DNA of 64,000 nt from Aspidapion aeneum (GCA_963576565.1 OY755039.1:128596640-128660639); one strand, 5' to 3'; positions 21,570 to 35,048 are shown, counted from the stretch's first letter. Numbers and translations: made by a program. The notes: a model not told the origin generated them from the sequence alone.

Positions 21570-23365
21570 ATTCCCAGTAGTAGTGATATGCCATACACAA
21601 GTTTTTAATTAAAAATATAATTAGTAGGTTTTAAAATATTCTCTACTATCTTTTTGCCGTCTACATAGACGAAATTGCCAGGAAAAGCCCCGACACTTTC
21701 CTTGTTATATTTCCCCATTATACGTTACATACCAGATAATAAATTATAAAAATCGATATTGTGCCACTTGTGCATGCCGCATTTGCTAAGCAGTGGGGTA
21801 CGATTTTTCATTAAAGATATTTATACTGAACCGAACCGAAACAATTAAAATTTTAGAGCGAAAAACGAAATAAGATACTATTAGATAAAGCTGCGAGTAC
21901 CACTATTATCTGAAATGCGTAAGATTTTCATTCGTTATGTCGATAGTGAAAATTCTTAATAAGTGACATGAGATTTTGGGACTTGATAAAAGAATTTATT
22001 GAAGAAAAAACTTTCAATGGTTTGTCATATTATACTATCAACTTTTTTAGATCAAAGAAAATTTGCCGATGCCGCACAGAGGGGCCAAATGGAGCTAATG
22101 TCGGAAATAATTATTTAAACACCCAAAATATTAGAAACAAAAATAATGTGTATTGGTTATTGTGATATAGGTTAAAATGCACCTGTTTAATATTTTATAA
22201 AGCTTTAATATTTGTTTTTTTTACAGGGTGATTTAAAAATAGATTTTTTTAAAAGAAATTTAAGTACTTTTACACAAAAAAGTAATTAAGACTTAAACAT
22301 TTATTAACGATGAGTTTAAAAATTCTACATTTTATAATATTTCTGCTTAAGTTATTTAACCTGGCTCATAATATACAGTATGTCCCAAAAGTCTGGAATC
22401 ACCTTTTTTTTTTAAAACTTGGAGATAAAATCATGGACACATCAATTTTGAAATAGGAAGAGGAGTCACCTAAAAATACTATATTGTACAGAGTGTCCTC
22501 AATAAGACATATGCATGCATATTTTTTTACTTATATTGCATCTAAAAACTAATTTTACCATTCTCTAAAAAAAAGGAATTTAATGTAAAGGCTTTTTGGA
22601 TAAAAGTTGTTTATTATTTGCTTGCATTTTGCTATTCGCTACACACAAAAATTTGAGGTGAAATACCTTTTTTATGTTGCCGTCCGGTAAATCTAAGAAT
22701 AGTTAAAAATCTAAAAACTAATAACTTTAAAACTAAACACGAAAAGTGGTTTAATAAATCTGCAATAAAACAATTAACAACTATAAAAGTAGAGCCAATC
22801 AAAAAACAAAAGTAACTTTTTTCTTGCAATATGGTATAAAACTATTAATTCATGTTAAAATACATTATGCTAGTTTTAATCTTCGGTAGTAGTGCTGATA
22901 TAAAAAAGTTGATATTTTGACTAACCCCCATATATTATCAAACAAGTTAAAAAAAAATTGCATTACAAGTGACTTTGTCTTTAGGCGTTTACTAAGCCAT
23001 TTTTATGGTAAATTAATTTTTATCGGTCAAGATGTAAGAGTTAATATTATTAAAACATACAAAAAAACGACCATTTCACGAATTTTGACCGTTTATATCT
23101 CGAAAACTGTACATAGAAAAACTTAACTTTACTTACATTTTTTTTGTTACATACCCCACTATAACATACTAAAATTATAGCCAGTTCAACCGAGACAAAA
23201 ATTCCCCATAAGGCCTGTCTAAACCATTGCGTGGTCCTTTGATAATCCACTTAACCCTTTCCAAAACAAAGATCTGTCAAAATGACTTTTTTGAAAAATT
23301 TTCGGGCACCTTTCCCAAGTTAAAAATACGAAAACGGCAAGTTTGTAAAAGTTTTGGTTCAAACA
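21570..23365. other. AT-rich gene-poor stretch
   Basis: An ATG frame at 21968-22165 (65 codons, starting MRFWDLIKEF) has no known domain. CAGTATGTCCCAAAAGTCTG at 22375-22394 resembles the terminal repeats of Tc1/mariner-like elements, but no partner end was found. The rest is very AT-rich with no supported feature. Confidence 0.4.
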
Positions 23366-23706
23366 AGGGCCCGGGCCCCCCCCCCAAGCCTTAGATTTTT
23401 AATATATTTTCCACATATTTGATGATAAAACATGAAAAATACCTTAAAATTTGACATCAGGAGGCTTCGGGCCCCCCCAAGCCCAAGCTGTGGCGTAGTT
23501 GCGAAAAGACATGACGACCTTTTTTTGTTTTTTTTTTGGTCGCCACTTTTTTGAGGGCGCGCGATGTACCGGTTGGTCTCCGCCAGACATGATGACCTTT
23601 TTTTTTTTTTTTTTTTGTTTTTTTTTTTTGGCCGCAAGTTTTTTGAGGGCGCGCTTTGTAGCTGTCGGGCCCCCCCCCCCAAGACACATTCCTGGGTGCG
23701 CCACTG
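23366..23706. mobile_element. TE end: repeat terminating in CCTGGGTGCGCCACTG, copy 2
   Basis: A longer relative of 21430-21569. It carries runs of C and T and an internal duplication, since two segments each hold a TTTTTTT-rich run followed by TTGAGGGCGCGC (near 23550 and 23641). The overlapping Lys- and Gly-rich open frames on both strands are by-products of these runs. Confidence 0.6.
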
Positions 23707-24300
23707 GTTCAAAATTTGACTTTCGAAGATTTACCCTCCCCCCACTCCTTTTAACTAAAGTAACTGTAACCGCTACCATAATTTACTTGGCTTTTTACAG
23801 GCCTAAAAAGTTGTTTATATCAATTTGATTAAAATCCTTTATTTTAAAATTTTTTCGAACGAAGCTTTTCCTAATTTTTACGCGTCCGCCATATTTAAAT
23901 TTAATGAGTTAATCAAATTTATGTTAAAAAACTATCAATCAAATTTTTAGTCAATTAAACACTTTTTATTTAATAAAAATTCGTTAATAAACAAACAAGT
24001 TTTATATTTAAGATGTATAGTTTAATTTCTTTTACTTGGGTCGTATGTAGGCACTTTATTTTTAATATTAAAAACTCAAAAAGGCGCAAGAAAGCGCAGC
24101 CATTTTTTTTTCATTTTGTTCAGAAACATTCAATTAAAAAAAAAGTGACAATAGTTTTGCTTAACAAAATTTTATCACACACTAAATTATATGTTTTATA
24201 TTTCTTTAAGGTAAATTCTAATAATAATTGACTTCTTAGTTTAAAATTCGCTTAAGACAAAAAAGATCAAACATTCAAAAACAAGGCAAAACTATTAAAA
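23707..24300. other. Unassigned AT-rich DNA
   Basis: No repeat or gene recognised. A 72-codon frame at 24013-24231 is Lys-, Phe- and Asn-rich, as expected by chance at this base composition. Confidence 0.35.
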
Positions 24301-24307
24301 CTAAAAA

Positions 24308-25258
24308 TTGGAACACATAATAATATGTGCACACCAACGAAAAAAGAAAAAAAATAAACTGGTGGAAGAGCTAATAAGAAAAAAATGGGATAATGTGGGC
24401 TTGTCAGAAACCCGGCGAAAATCAGAAAATCCAATAAAATTGAACTTCGGTAATTTATTATACCATAGAGGTTATGAAGATAACACTTCGCAGTAGGAGT
24501 CATAATAAATAAAGTCATAAGTAAACAAGTCCATATTATTAAAGGAATCGCAGATCGTGTTGCCTATCTTACACTGAAAATGAACAGAACATCACACAAA
24601 GTTATCTAACTCTACATGCGATGACGAACATATCGTACCATGCTATAAAGACGTCTATCCATTAATAGGAGATTTCAATGCCAAAATTAGTAAAAAAATT
24701 ACCATAGAAGAAATTGTTAAACTAAAAAAGAAAACCAAAGAGCTGAAATCAAGGGACGAGTTAGGTTGGCCTGGACAGCACTTGGTAAATTAAGCTACAT
24801 CTTAACAAATAAAACACGCAGTACTTTCAAAAGTGTATGCCAATGTATCCTTCCTGTAGTCACCTATGGAGCCTAGACCTGGACACTTATGAAATTAAAC
24901 ATAAATAAGGTAACAAAAGCCTAAAGATCAATGATAAGACAAATGCTACATCTAAAGCTAACAGAAAAAGGAATGAATGGATAATAAATAAAATATAAGG
25001 GATGTCAGAGGAGACGTAGAAAAATTTTAATTTGCCGGTCATAATATCAGACAAAAACAAGTTCGATGGAACAAATTTATTGTAAGCCGAAGACCTTGGG
25101 AAAATAAAAGAAGTAGGGCAAGATCCCGAATGAGATGGACGGAAGATTTGAAGAAACATGCAGGAACTAGATAAATAAACACGGCGACAGACAGAGAAGA
25201 GTGGAAGATATTGGGGAAGGGTTATGCCAAAAGATGGATCGAAGAAGGCTAAATAGAT
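24308..25258 (+). pseudogene. RTE/craft-like LINE with internal deletion
   Basis: The left part encodes endonuclease pieces: VGLSETRRKS, then VIINKVISKQ, GIADRVAYLTL and GDFNAKI (about 24390-24690). The right part jumps to the C-terminal end of the same protein: RLAWTALGKL, LPVVTYGA, FAGHNIRQ, RSRARSRMRWTEDLKKHAG, then REEWKILGKGYAKRWIEEG (about 24760-25250). All the RT catalytic blocks between are missing, and many stops and frame changes are present. It ends in ATAGATAGATTGATAGATAG, a short tandem-repeat tail like those of RTE-type elements. Dead. Confidence 0.75.
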
Positions 25259-25383
25259 AGATTGATAGATAGAAAGACATTCACCAGACCATCAAAAAAA
25301 GGTGTCACTAGAATCAGTTTTCCCAAACATTTACTTGTCCAATGGTATGACAAAAATTTAAATTTCAAAAGGTTTTCCGCTCG

Positions 25384-25484
25384 GGGTAGGGGACAATTCG
25401 CCGCGGCCGATTCGCCGCGGCCGATTCGCTGCGGGGACAATTCGCCGTCGGCCGATTCGCCGCAGGTACAATTCGCCGCGAGAT
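25384..25484. repeat. GC-rich minisatellite (GATTCGCCGCGGCC type)
   Basis: Six or so units of about 14-17 bp with core ATTCGCCGC, alternating GGCCGATTCGCCG and GGACAATTCGCCG, in otherwise AT-rich DNA. The open frames over it are artefacts of the repeat. Confidence 0.85.
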
Positions 25485-25609
25485 TTTTTGTTTTATGATA
25501 TTACCATTGGCAATTGTTTAAACATTTTTATTTAGCTTAACTTTATATAATATATTTGTTTGGTTATAACGTTTTTCAAACTTTTCGAACCTTACCTTTT
25601 TTTATTAAA

Positions 25610-28140
25610 AAAATTAATAAAATAATGATTTCTAACTTTTAAAAAACCAAAATGGCGGATTTTCCCATTTATGAACCGATTTGCATCAAACTCGGAACTT
25701 TATGATCTTTCAGGTAGCTGATTATAATTTCTAACCTAAACTTTAAAAAATCAAAATGGCGGTTCCACAATGGCGCACTTTCTTATTTGCCTCAAACTTG
25801 AAACATCGCGGCGCTTAGGGTAACTCCATATAATTTTTTGCTCAAATTTAAAGATAAGTTAGAAATCATAATTAGCGACCTGAAACACCCCAAAGTTCCG
25901 ATTTTGATGCATATTGGTTTATAAATGGGAAAGTCCGCCATTTCGGATCCGCCATTTTGATTTTTATAAATTTAAGTTAAAAACAATAATTAGCGACCTG
26001 AAAGATCTTAAAGTTCCAAGTTTGATGCAAATCGGTTCATAAATGGCATCCGGCATTTTGGATCCACCATTTTATTTAGTTTTTAAGGTATAAAGATTTA
26101 CCAATTCACAGAATTAAACTCACCAAAGACAACTGAATGCAGAATATATTACGGATAAAAAACCGTTAGATATATACCGTACAATTATTACGGAATGGGC
26201 CAACTAGGCGCTGCACTAAATTTTTTTTTTTTGATAATATGTGGAGATTTAAAACAACATAAATCAATACAAAAACATCTTTAATAAATACTTTACGCAA
26301 TTATCTTGAAATTTGGTTTTGTTAAGTAGAGTTGAATCTATTACGTCGAGTGTTGAAATTTGGTAGATGTAGTGTTCTGGTAACCTGGTAGCTATTTTAC
26401 TAAATATAATCTGTTACAGCACAAATCACGTCCCCAACAACATCATTGCAAAATATAATCTTGCTCAGCACAATCCTGTAAATTCTAATCGTCTGCAGCA
26501 CAATAAGACTATTGGGTGGGAAAGGGTTCATTTTAAATAAACGTTCTCGTATATTTAATTTTAATTTTTTTTATAGCATACTTTCAGTTGTATTTTGAAT
26601 AATAAATGACATGATTGCAACATGAAAGTGTTAGGGTGGGAGTGAATCGGGGTGAATTTAAAAACATTCTTCTGTATTTATCATATTTTGATATCTATTC
26701 AAATAAACGGTTTGAGTTATAGTGTAAAAATATACAGGAAAATCCTGCACATTGTTTTACCACAATATTTAAGCAAAAAAAATAACACTTGAAGAAAATG
26801 TTGTTAGGAAGGTGAGACAGGGGGCGGAAAGGAGTTAATTTTCAAAACACGATGTGGTATGTCATGTTTGGAATTTTTTGGAGTGAGATTATGAAAAATT
26901 CAGAACATGACACTTTTAATAAAAAAATAAAAGTTTGTAGGAAGCTTGAATTCAATTAACACAGGTAGTCAATTAGACTCATTCCTAGGTGACAAATAGT
27001 GTATTAAAGGAAGGAAAATTAATAAAAGTTCAGCCGACCGCATGCAGTAGACGAAAGATACGCAATGTTAAAATGGGTAGAAGGTTCTTCTAAAAAAAAA
27101 AAAGAAATCAATGCCTGTCCTTTAATATCTCGTCTAATGTTTCCAATTCCAAAATTTATTTAATGCTGCTGTATGTCCTTTTTTGATGTTTAATTTTGCA
27201 GAATACCTCGGATCAAAAGAGTAGGTAAGCAAGCAACCGACACGAACCCTTATTCCTTTTCAACCGATTTGTTATATGAATCAGCCACGTTGTGCTGCAG
27301 ACGATTAGAATTTGCATGATTGTGTTGAGCGAGATTATATTTTGCAATGACGTAGACGGAGGCCTGTCTTGTGCCGTAATAGGTTATATTTAGTAAAATC
27401 GCAACCTGGTAATTTACAATTTACGTTTTTCTTACAAGAATGACGGATCCAAAATAACGGATTTCTTTATTTTTTAACCAATTTGTCTCAAACTTGAAAG
27501 TTTGCAGTGCTTGAGAGCACTTAATGCAGTTTTATCCTAAAACTTAAAAAATTTTAAATAGCGGATCGAAAATTGCGGATTTTTTATTTATGCACCGATA
27601 TGGATCAAATATAGAAATTGGCGATGTTTCAAGTCGCTGATTATGATTTTTGACTTAAACTTATTAAAAATTCAAACTGGCGGATCTAAAATGGCGGATC
27701 AAATATGAAATATGGCGGTGTTTCAAGTCGCTAAATATGATTTTTGGCTTAACTCATAAATAATTCGAAATGGCCGATCCAAAATGGTGAACTTTCTTAT
27801 TTATGAAACGATGTGTAACAAATATAGAAACTGGCAATGTTTCAAGTGGCTGATTATCATTTATCATTTAAGTTTTTTATGAGTTTGGGTCAAAAATTAT
27901 AATCAGCGACTTGAAACACAGCCAAGTTCTATATTTGATACATATCGGTATATAAATAGAAAAATCCGCATTTTGGATCCGCCATTAAATTTTTTTTTTA
28001 AGTTTGAGGATAAAACTGTATCAAGTGATCTCAAATACTGCAAACTTTCAAGTTTGAGATAAATCGCTTTAAAAATAAAGAAATTCGCCATTTTGGATCC
28101 GCTATTCTTGTAATTAAAAACGTAAATTTTATTACCAGAT
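25610..28140. repeat. Compound palindrome built on an ATGGCGGATCCAAAATGGCGG unit
   Basis: Units of about 110-130 bp contain AAAATGGCGGAT, TTTATGAACCGAT and TTTCAAGTCGCTGATTATG-like words. They run forward then reversed on the left (turning point near 25790) and again on the right (near 27860). The left and right halves also pair with each other, for example ATTTTACTAAATATAATCTG near 26394 with its complement near 27388. A second outer pairing joins 26203-26395 with 28125-28345. The core at 26540-27230 shows no gene. Confidence 0.6.
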
Positions 28141-28319
28141 TACCACAACTCTACACCTACCAAATTTTAACACTCGACTGGATTTAACTCTACTTAACAA
28201 AACCAATGTTCAAGAAAATTACGTCAAGGAATTTTTAAAGATCATTTTGCATAAATAATAATATGATATCTATTTTGTTTTTCATCTGCACATTTTATCG
28301 AAAAAAAATATTTTAGTCC

Positions 28320-28446
28320 GGAGCCAAGTTGGCCCGGCACCCAGTTGGTGGCGCCGAGTTGGCTCGGCGCCCAGTTGGCCCGACACCCAGCTGGCCCGGC
28401 TCCCAGTTGGCCCGGCGTCTAGTTGGCGGCGTCCAGTTGTCCTAGA
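28320..28446. repeat. GC-rich CCCAGTTGGCCCGGC minisatellite
   Basis: Seven or eight degenerate units of about 15 bp with core CCAGTTGGCCCGGC. An inverted relic (GGGCCAACTAGGCGC) lies near 26205, across the compound palindrome, and related words lie at 12545-12626. It is followed by a duplicated AAACCTGTTTGTTAAATTTR word near 28480 and 28519. Confidence 0.8.
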
Positions 28447-29270
28447 CCCTAATTATTATGCCATAGAACATTTGCGTCAAAACCTGTTTGTTAAATTTAC
28501 TGCCGGTTGCCAGCGGTAAAAACCTGTTTGTTAAATTTGCTGTCGGTTACTAGCCTCTTTGAAGAACTCTGTTTCTGAACCCCACTTTTTAGTTAACCTA
28601 ATTTTGTCGGATTGTTTAAGTTCTTTGGTATCGTTAACAAATATTTTTTATAAATTTTGCCATGCGACCTTTGGTATTTTCCCTTTGATTCTAGCAGTAC
28701 CTAGTTCAAATTTTGCAATCAAATTATACGTGGTAGGCTATAAAACTTTTATGACGCTACTAATAATTACCCGTCCAGGCAGCAAACTTTATAAGTGCAA
28801 TTTTCCATTCCACAGAGAGGGGTGTATAAAATTTCAATAGACGACAAGTTTAACTGCTAGTCGCTTCGTATGTGCATATGAACGGGTAAATTATCAAAAG
28901 ATGGTCTCGTCCTTATACAGCGCCGTATTGGGGCGGCGGGTAATCGGAGAAAATCCGATGAACCGGCTTGCGCCCGTATGGGACACTAGGCTGGGTCATA
29001 CAAAGGTCATACAAAATACATATATCCTGTCTGACTGCTTTAAAAAAAAAACGAGACTATCGACAAATTATTTTACTGTAGTGCCTCGCCAAGTTCGCGC
29101 GGAAACTGTTGCTCTACTTCGAAATGAGCTACGAAACTCAAACTATGCACAGTCGTAGATCTTTATAGAGTTAACAATCCCTCCAAGTTTCATGGACTTC
29201 CATAAAGTAGTAAAATAGTTACGAAAAATGAAGCTGAAATTTGGCACACTGCTAGAAATTGTGACCAAAC
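28447..29270. other. Unassigned DNA
   Basis: Open frames at 28559-28840 and 28901-29158 show no known domain. The second (starting MVSSLYSAVLGRRV) lies in a short CpG-richer patch, and its end is polar (RAETVALLRNELR). Neither has splice or repeat support, so I do not call genes. Confidence 0.3.
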
Positions 29271-29274
29271 CCTA

Positions 29275-29690
29275 GGAAAAAAAAACGCCAAAATTCTAAT
29301 TTACTCCTTTTCCCCATACACTATGTATGTAAAAGTAACATTGTCTACTTCCAGAGGCGCTAGAGAGCGAAGCTTTGGCAGACTGATAGGAGATATAATA
29401 AAACTAAAGAAAAACCTCAAAATTTTAATTTGCTTACCTCCCCTATAAATGTAAAGATGTAAAAGTCACATTCTCCACTTCCAGAAACGCTAGAGAGCTG
29501 AGCTTTGGAAGACTGATAGAAATATGACTATAGGAAAAATTAAATTAAAAATTTAAACGCACCAAATTTTTAATTTACTTTCCTTCCCTATAATGTAAAA
29601 TATGTAAAATTAACATGGCCAACTTCCAGGAACACTAGAGAGCTGAGCTTTAGAAGGCTGATAGGAACTATGATAAAACCATAGCAAAAT
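29275..29690. repeat. Three diverged tandem units of about 135 bp
   Basis: CTTCCAGARRCGCTAGAGAG and GAGCTTTGGAAGACTGATAG recur near 29350, 29479 and 29620, each preceded by an AT-rich stretch with TAATTTRCT and CCCTATAATGTAAA-like words. Confidence 0.8.
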
Positions 29691-31925
29691 ATAAAAAAAA
29701 ACTCCAAATTTTTAATAAAGCACTGCAAAAGTTTTAAACAATATTCCGCATATTTCACTACTTTAAAACTCATAACAAAAACATTTCATGTAAAAAAAGC
29801 CAAGTACGCGAAAGTAGTATTCCGTAAAAAGAATTGAGATAAAAGTAAAGTTCTCCAATACAAATTTCAAAATGAAAGGTTCTTACTAGTTTGGAAAAGC
29901 AACAATATATGTCATATGAAAACTGACGAGATCTAGCTGTTTAAAACTCAAAAGAATTCAAGAGAATTTAACAGTAGAAAATTTTTAGCCCGAAGAGACT
30001 GTACAAGATTTTTTTAGTTTAGATAATGGCATAAATTTTAATTTTAAACAGATTTCGGTAGGTTTATACAGCAGAATTTCTACAAGATCTTACTAGTATC
30101 TACAAGAATTAAAGAGGGATTTTACTTACTTACTTACTAAAAGATTCTATAAAGTTTTACCAAAAAAATATTCAACCAAATTGACGAGTTTTGAGCGACG
30201 TTAAGTTTTTCTATAAGAATTTAAAAGATTATATAACTATCCAGTTTTGAGCAGTTTTGACTAGCAAATTTTTTTATAAGAGTTTTATTAAACGATTTAC
30301 TAAGAATTAAAGCGCAAAATCAGGACAGCAGTTTTGGTAAGATTTTACAAGCAAGTTTTTTTCATAGAAATTCAAAAGATTTTATGAGTACCTATTACCT
30401 AAAGATTTGATCAGAAAATTTATAATTTTTCTTATGAGATTTTAAAACATTTCCACTTCTGCAGATTTTTCTAAAAAATGTAATAATATGCTGACAAAAA
30501 CTCGTAAAAGTTCATAAGATCTCGTAAGTATCTTCGGCGGATTATGAAACACCTCTTCCTGGTGTAATCTCGTAAACCTTTAGAAGTTTAAATATACATA
30601 CGTGACTCGTAAAAGTGTGCCAGATCTGCTAGGAATTTGAAGAGGATCAAAAAACAATTTTTTCTGAAACCTCGTCGACTTTGGACAGATTTAACATGGA
30701 TATGGCCGTATCAAAGTGCTTTTAGAAACTCAGGAAAGTTCGTGAGATCTGCTAGGGATTTGATGTGTAGCATGCAACAAATTTCTGATTTAATTTTGTA
30801 AACTTTTGACAGATTTAACGCGGATATGCCCGTAAGAATTAACAAAACCTCGTGAACGTTCATGAGATCTCGTAAGTATTTTCTGCGGATTGTGAAACAC
30901 CACTTTCTGGTGTAATCTCATGAAATTATATAAACATTCATAATACGCAGAAGATACCTACGAGATGTCATGAACTTTTACGACATTTTTTTACGAGATT
31001 TGACGCAGCATTTTTGACAGGGGTGTTTCATTTAAAATTTGCACATTACTGTGATATTAGGGTAAAAGTGGCAACGTCTCAACCCTCAAAAAATATATGT
31101 CTATAAAATTATCAAAACTTATGCTTATGATTATAATTTGCCATTTATCTTAAAATTTTGCTTCCTTTAAAAAAACAGATGTCGCTAAAGAAGTTTCTTT
31201 TCAAAAATTGTAAATTATAGTATACTGATGGCTCAAAACTTTAAGTAGGGTAAAGCGGGGTAAGCCCGGCCCGCCTTAGTAAATCGAGCTCTTTTTCAGC
31301 AAGTGTACTTTATATGCTGTTATGAATAGAAGAGGAAGGATTGATCCACGGGGGTACTCCAGAAGTACTCTTGTAAAGTTAGATTTACACCCCTTTGATT
31401 CTACAAATTAATATTGTTTTCCAATAAGATACGAATAAATAAGTTTACAGACAATACAATTTCAGATAACACATTTATTATTAAAGTATGGCTTACTTTA
31501 TTAAATGCTTTTTCGAGATCTGCATTTATAATATTAACTTGAGATTTTCAATTAAGTGCATCATGAATAAACTGTGAAAATTTAGCCATACTCGCAAATA
31601 TGGACTTTTAGGCAAAAAGCCATGTTGATATGGTGATATCTGGTTACCAGATACTTTAGTAAAAATTATATCAAATCAATCATTATTTTTATTTTGAGTG
31701 GTTGAAGCAGTTGAAATAAGTCATTAAAATAAAAGGCACAACACGGAAGTTGAAACACAACTGCGTGTTTGATAAACTTCGGCGGTTTTCATAAAGTGTC
31801 GAAACACCGATTTATTGGCCACACAACTCCAGCAAAGCGTGCGAACTTGCGGATTTATTATCCCACTTCATGTCTTGTATGTGGGCATTGTGTAACTTTG
31901 TGTCGGGTTTTGGCATTAAAAAAGA
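29691..31925. repeat. AT-rich region with a degenerate 350-bp direct repeat
   Basis: GATCTCGTAAGTATYTTC, then GCGGATTRTGAAACACC and CTGGTGTAATCTC, occurs at about 30516-30570 and again 350 bp on at 30866-30920. AAACACC...TGGTGT forms a small hairpin in each. AGATCTGCTAGGRATTTGA recurs near 30624 and 30747. Words such as AAGATTTTAC and CTCGTAAA are scattered through 30000-31020. No gene. GTAAAGCGGGGTAAGCCCGG near 31249 looks like a lone transposon end. Confidence 0.5.
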
Positions 31926-31927
31926 GG

Positions 31928-32235
31928 ATACGCTTTTGTGCTTTAACAAATTAGAGCAAAAAACTGGTGCAATTTATAGCTCTTTTATTTGTTAATGATT
32001 ATTTTTATTTATTTCGTTAAGGGCCGGCAACAAGTTTTACCACACTTACATAGCTCGCACCAACCTTTTGACAATGAAAAAAAAATACGCTTTTGTGCTT
32101 TACCAAATTAGGGCAAAAAACTGGTGCAATTTATAGCTCTTTTATTTGTTAATGATTATTTTTATTTATTTCGTTAAGGGCCGGCTACAAGTTTTACAAC
32201 ACTTACGTAGCTCGCACAAACCTTAAAGTACAACT
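31928..32235. repeat. Tandem duplication, period 157 bp
   Basis: ATACGCTTTTGTGCTTTA starts at 31928 and 32085. The copies continue with AAACTGGTGCAATTTATAGC and AAGGGCCGGCWACAAGTTTT and are nearly identical, so the duplication is young or under conversion. Confidence 0.9.
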
Positions 32236-33129
32236 TGTGCTTTTGTCACGCTCCTAAATATATAATATTTCAATATGCAAATAGTTTTCTTATTGCTTTA
32301 AACGGTTACTTAGAGACAGTCAAAAATATAGTTTCTGATACTCACTTTATTATAGGCGAGTTAATCTTTGATCTTTTGGGGGGAGGGATAAAGTAAGCGA
32401 ATAATTTCTCAATATACTATATGCGCAAAACTTTGAGTCGTTAGTTAATAAAATCACCTGACCTGATTCTGGAACGTGTATTGACTATATACATACCAAG
32501 TGCCGTAGTCAATCTCTTAAAAAAAAGTTTATCCAGCTATTATTAAAACAAACATAACACACCATCATTCAATAATTGTAAATATGCCTTTTAAAATACA
32601 AAATAATTATTAAGACTCTTACTTCAAGTCCAAGCACAGTATTTTCTAGATTTAATAAAAACAAAGATTAAACAAAACATAACAACAATGAAAATTACAA
32701 AAATAAATCTTTTAAATGTAAGCCCTGTAAAAATATACAAGTGAACAAACTTAATTAAATTTTACAAGGTACAGAACAATACTTAATATACTATTAAATA
32801 AAAAAGATTAAATATTACGATGACCAAATTAATCGTAATAAAAATTGTTCAAAAAATCTATGGTACACAGTAAAAAATATCTTTTCAGAATCTAAACGAA
32901 ACCCAGCTTTTAACTAACCCTAAAGAAATCGCAGACACATTTAACAATTATAAAAAAATAGGATCCCCAGCCGACACAAGATGGCGCTTAATATGTCAAA
33001 CATAAAAGAGACCTTCATAACTTATAGACCAAATTTAATTTATACAAACAAAAATTCTGGATTTTTACAACTTTTATAAAATGTTACAATTTGAAATTTA
33101 ACATAGCAGCTGAAGTTTAGATAAAAAGT
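32236..33129. other. Unassigned AT-rich DNA
   Basis: No gene seen. CCGACACAAGATGGCGCTT at 32972-32990 meets a near complement at 48030-48050, so these may be two ends of one dispersed repeat family. Confidence 0.3.
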
Positions 33130-33527
33130 TATTGTTTTATTCTTGTTTGGCAGAACTAGTGTTACTACACGTCAAGTATTTCAATTTATACTAAATAAGG
33201 GTCTTTAATTTAATTTTTTTTAAATAAATGACATATACTACATATAATTCAAGACGGCTGCGTTCAAAATATAAATAAAACTGTATGTTTTTAGATTTGT
33301 AAAATTTTTTACCAAAAATTTGATTTTATATTGCTCTAAACTAGTTTTAAATTATAATTTACTAAAAAAATACAATTCGTTAATTTATTTACTTTTTATA
33401 GATGGCGGTAGAAAAAGTAAAGAAACACTATTTTCTTAATATGTCAAAAAAGTTGACATATGTCACGTAATGATTAACTATATTTTACTTATAAGCTGAC
33501 TTGGGAAAAATCGTTCAAGTTTGCTAA

Positions 33528-34067
33528 CTTAAGGGGGCAAACATCGTCCGAAAACTTAACATTTGACAACACTGATATCGCGTTTTTTGTCCAAATCTTT
33601 GTTCTAATAGAAATAGAAAACGAGAAAGCGGAACGCGTCGAAATTTTGAGGGATAGTTTTTTAAAGCATTTTTAACAACCGTATCTTAGCAGTTTTTCGC
33701 GAAATCATTTTATTCAAAAAATAAAAAAATCTTGCATATGAACAGAAATAATGTTTCAACTAGTTTTTTATAGAAGAGATCTATTAAGATATACAAAAGC
33801 GTGCCCAATTTTATATTTGATGCAGGACACCAAATCAGACAAGAGCCATCAACCTCTTGACTGAAGCGCCACCCCCATATACCGGGGGCAAGTCAATTCG
33901 ATTGAGTAAATTTAACTAAGATCACGTGACCCGGATTTTCAAATTTTCAGATATTTTGGAAAAATAAAATATCGTTTAATATAAGTTAATATAAGTTAAA
34001 TGATTATAAGTATGTATTTAAAGACATACAATTTTTTCTATTTACAAAACGTTTTTTAAGGGCTGGC
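33528..34067. repeat. Segment A, duplicated at 37828-38518
   Basis: It starts AACTTAAGGGGGCAAAC and ends AAGGGCTGG. It shares GATATCGCGTTTTTTG, AAACGAGAAAGCG and AAGAGCCATCAACCTC with the second copy. The second copy has about 140 extra bases near 38035-38190 that this copy lacks. Confidence 0.85.
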
Positions 34068-35048
34068 CACAACGATGTGGAATTAGAAGGATGCGCTGCA
34101 TCAATTCGATCTGCCTAGCAAAAGTGGTTGCACTAGGCGGAGCCTATCCTAGCTCCTACATCGCGCTGAGCCCAGGGCCGGACTACAGTAATTTCCTGTT
34201 TAATAGGGCATCGTTATTAAGAAATTGGGCATTGAAATGTGTATGAAAGAGATTCCTACATATAAAATAAGCTTTATTAAATGGAGGGATGGACAAGAGT
34301 GCCAAAATATCTAGATATAAATTACTAAATATAAAACTTTCTCTGTTCCTGGAAACTTTGCAATATAACAAGAATAATAAGTTTAATTATGAATAACAAA
34401 TATTAAAAAGCTACCAAAAAAAGAATCACTTGCAGCGGTGAGTCCAGGGTGGGGGACTAGGAGCAAATGCATCCCGCCAAGAATTTTTTCTATATACGCT
34501 AAATAGGTAAAACATGAAAGCGTCTTTTTTAGTATTATTATTATTATTAAAAATGTACCACTTAGTCATACTGGAATATATTTACCATGAACAACGAACC
34601 TGCAGAATTTTTTGCCTGCGATGCCAATGGTGCCATAAGTACCTACTTACCTTGAAATATGATAAAAGTATGAAAAAAATTAAAAATCAGGAATGAACAG
34701 TGACAGATCAGAGATAGAAAAAAAAACAGGAATTAAAAGGGACCGTTTTGGAAATAAAAAGGAAAAATTAAAGATGAAAAGTGACAGATCAAAGATAAAA
34801 AGTACAAAGCCCTGAGAAAAACTACGAACACCTAAAAACTTCAAAAAAAATTCAAAAAAGTCCAAAATGTGTTAATTGCCTTTTTAACCCTTGACAATTG
34901 TTGCCCTCGCAACACTCGTAGTACAAACTTTTCGCCTTGAAATAAAAAGTCCCCAGCTTATCCTTTAGTATATAATATAGCCATAACAAACACACAAAAA
35001 GCACTTCTGATTCCGCCACTGATTCTAGGTAGCACAAATGCAAAATCT

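Noticed and set aside
23359..23828. Five overlapping Lys- or Gly-rich frames on both strands
   Set aside because: They arise from poly-C and poly-T runs in a transposon end; no domain and no agreement between copies.
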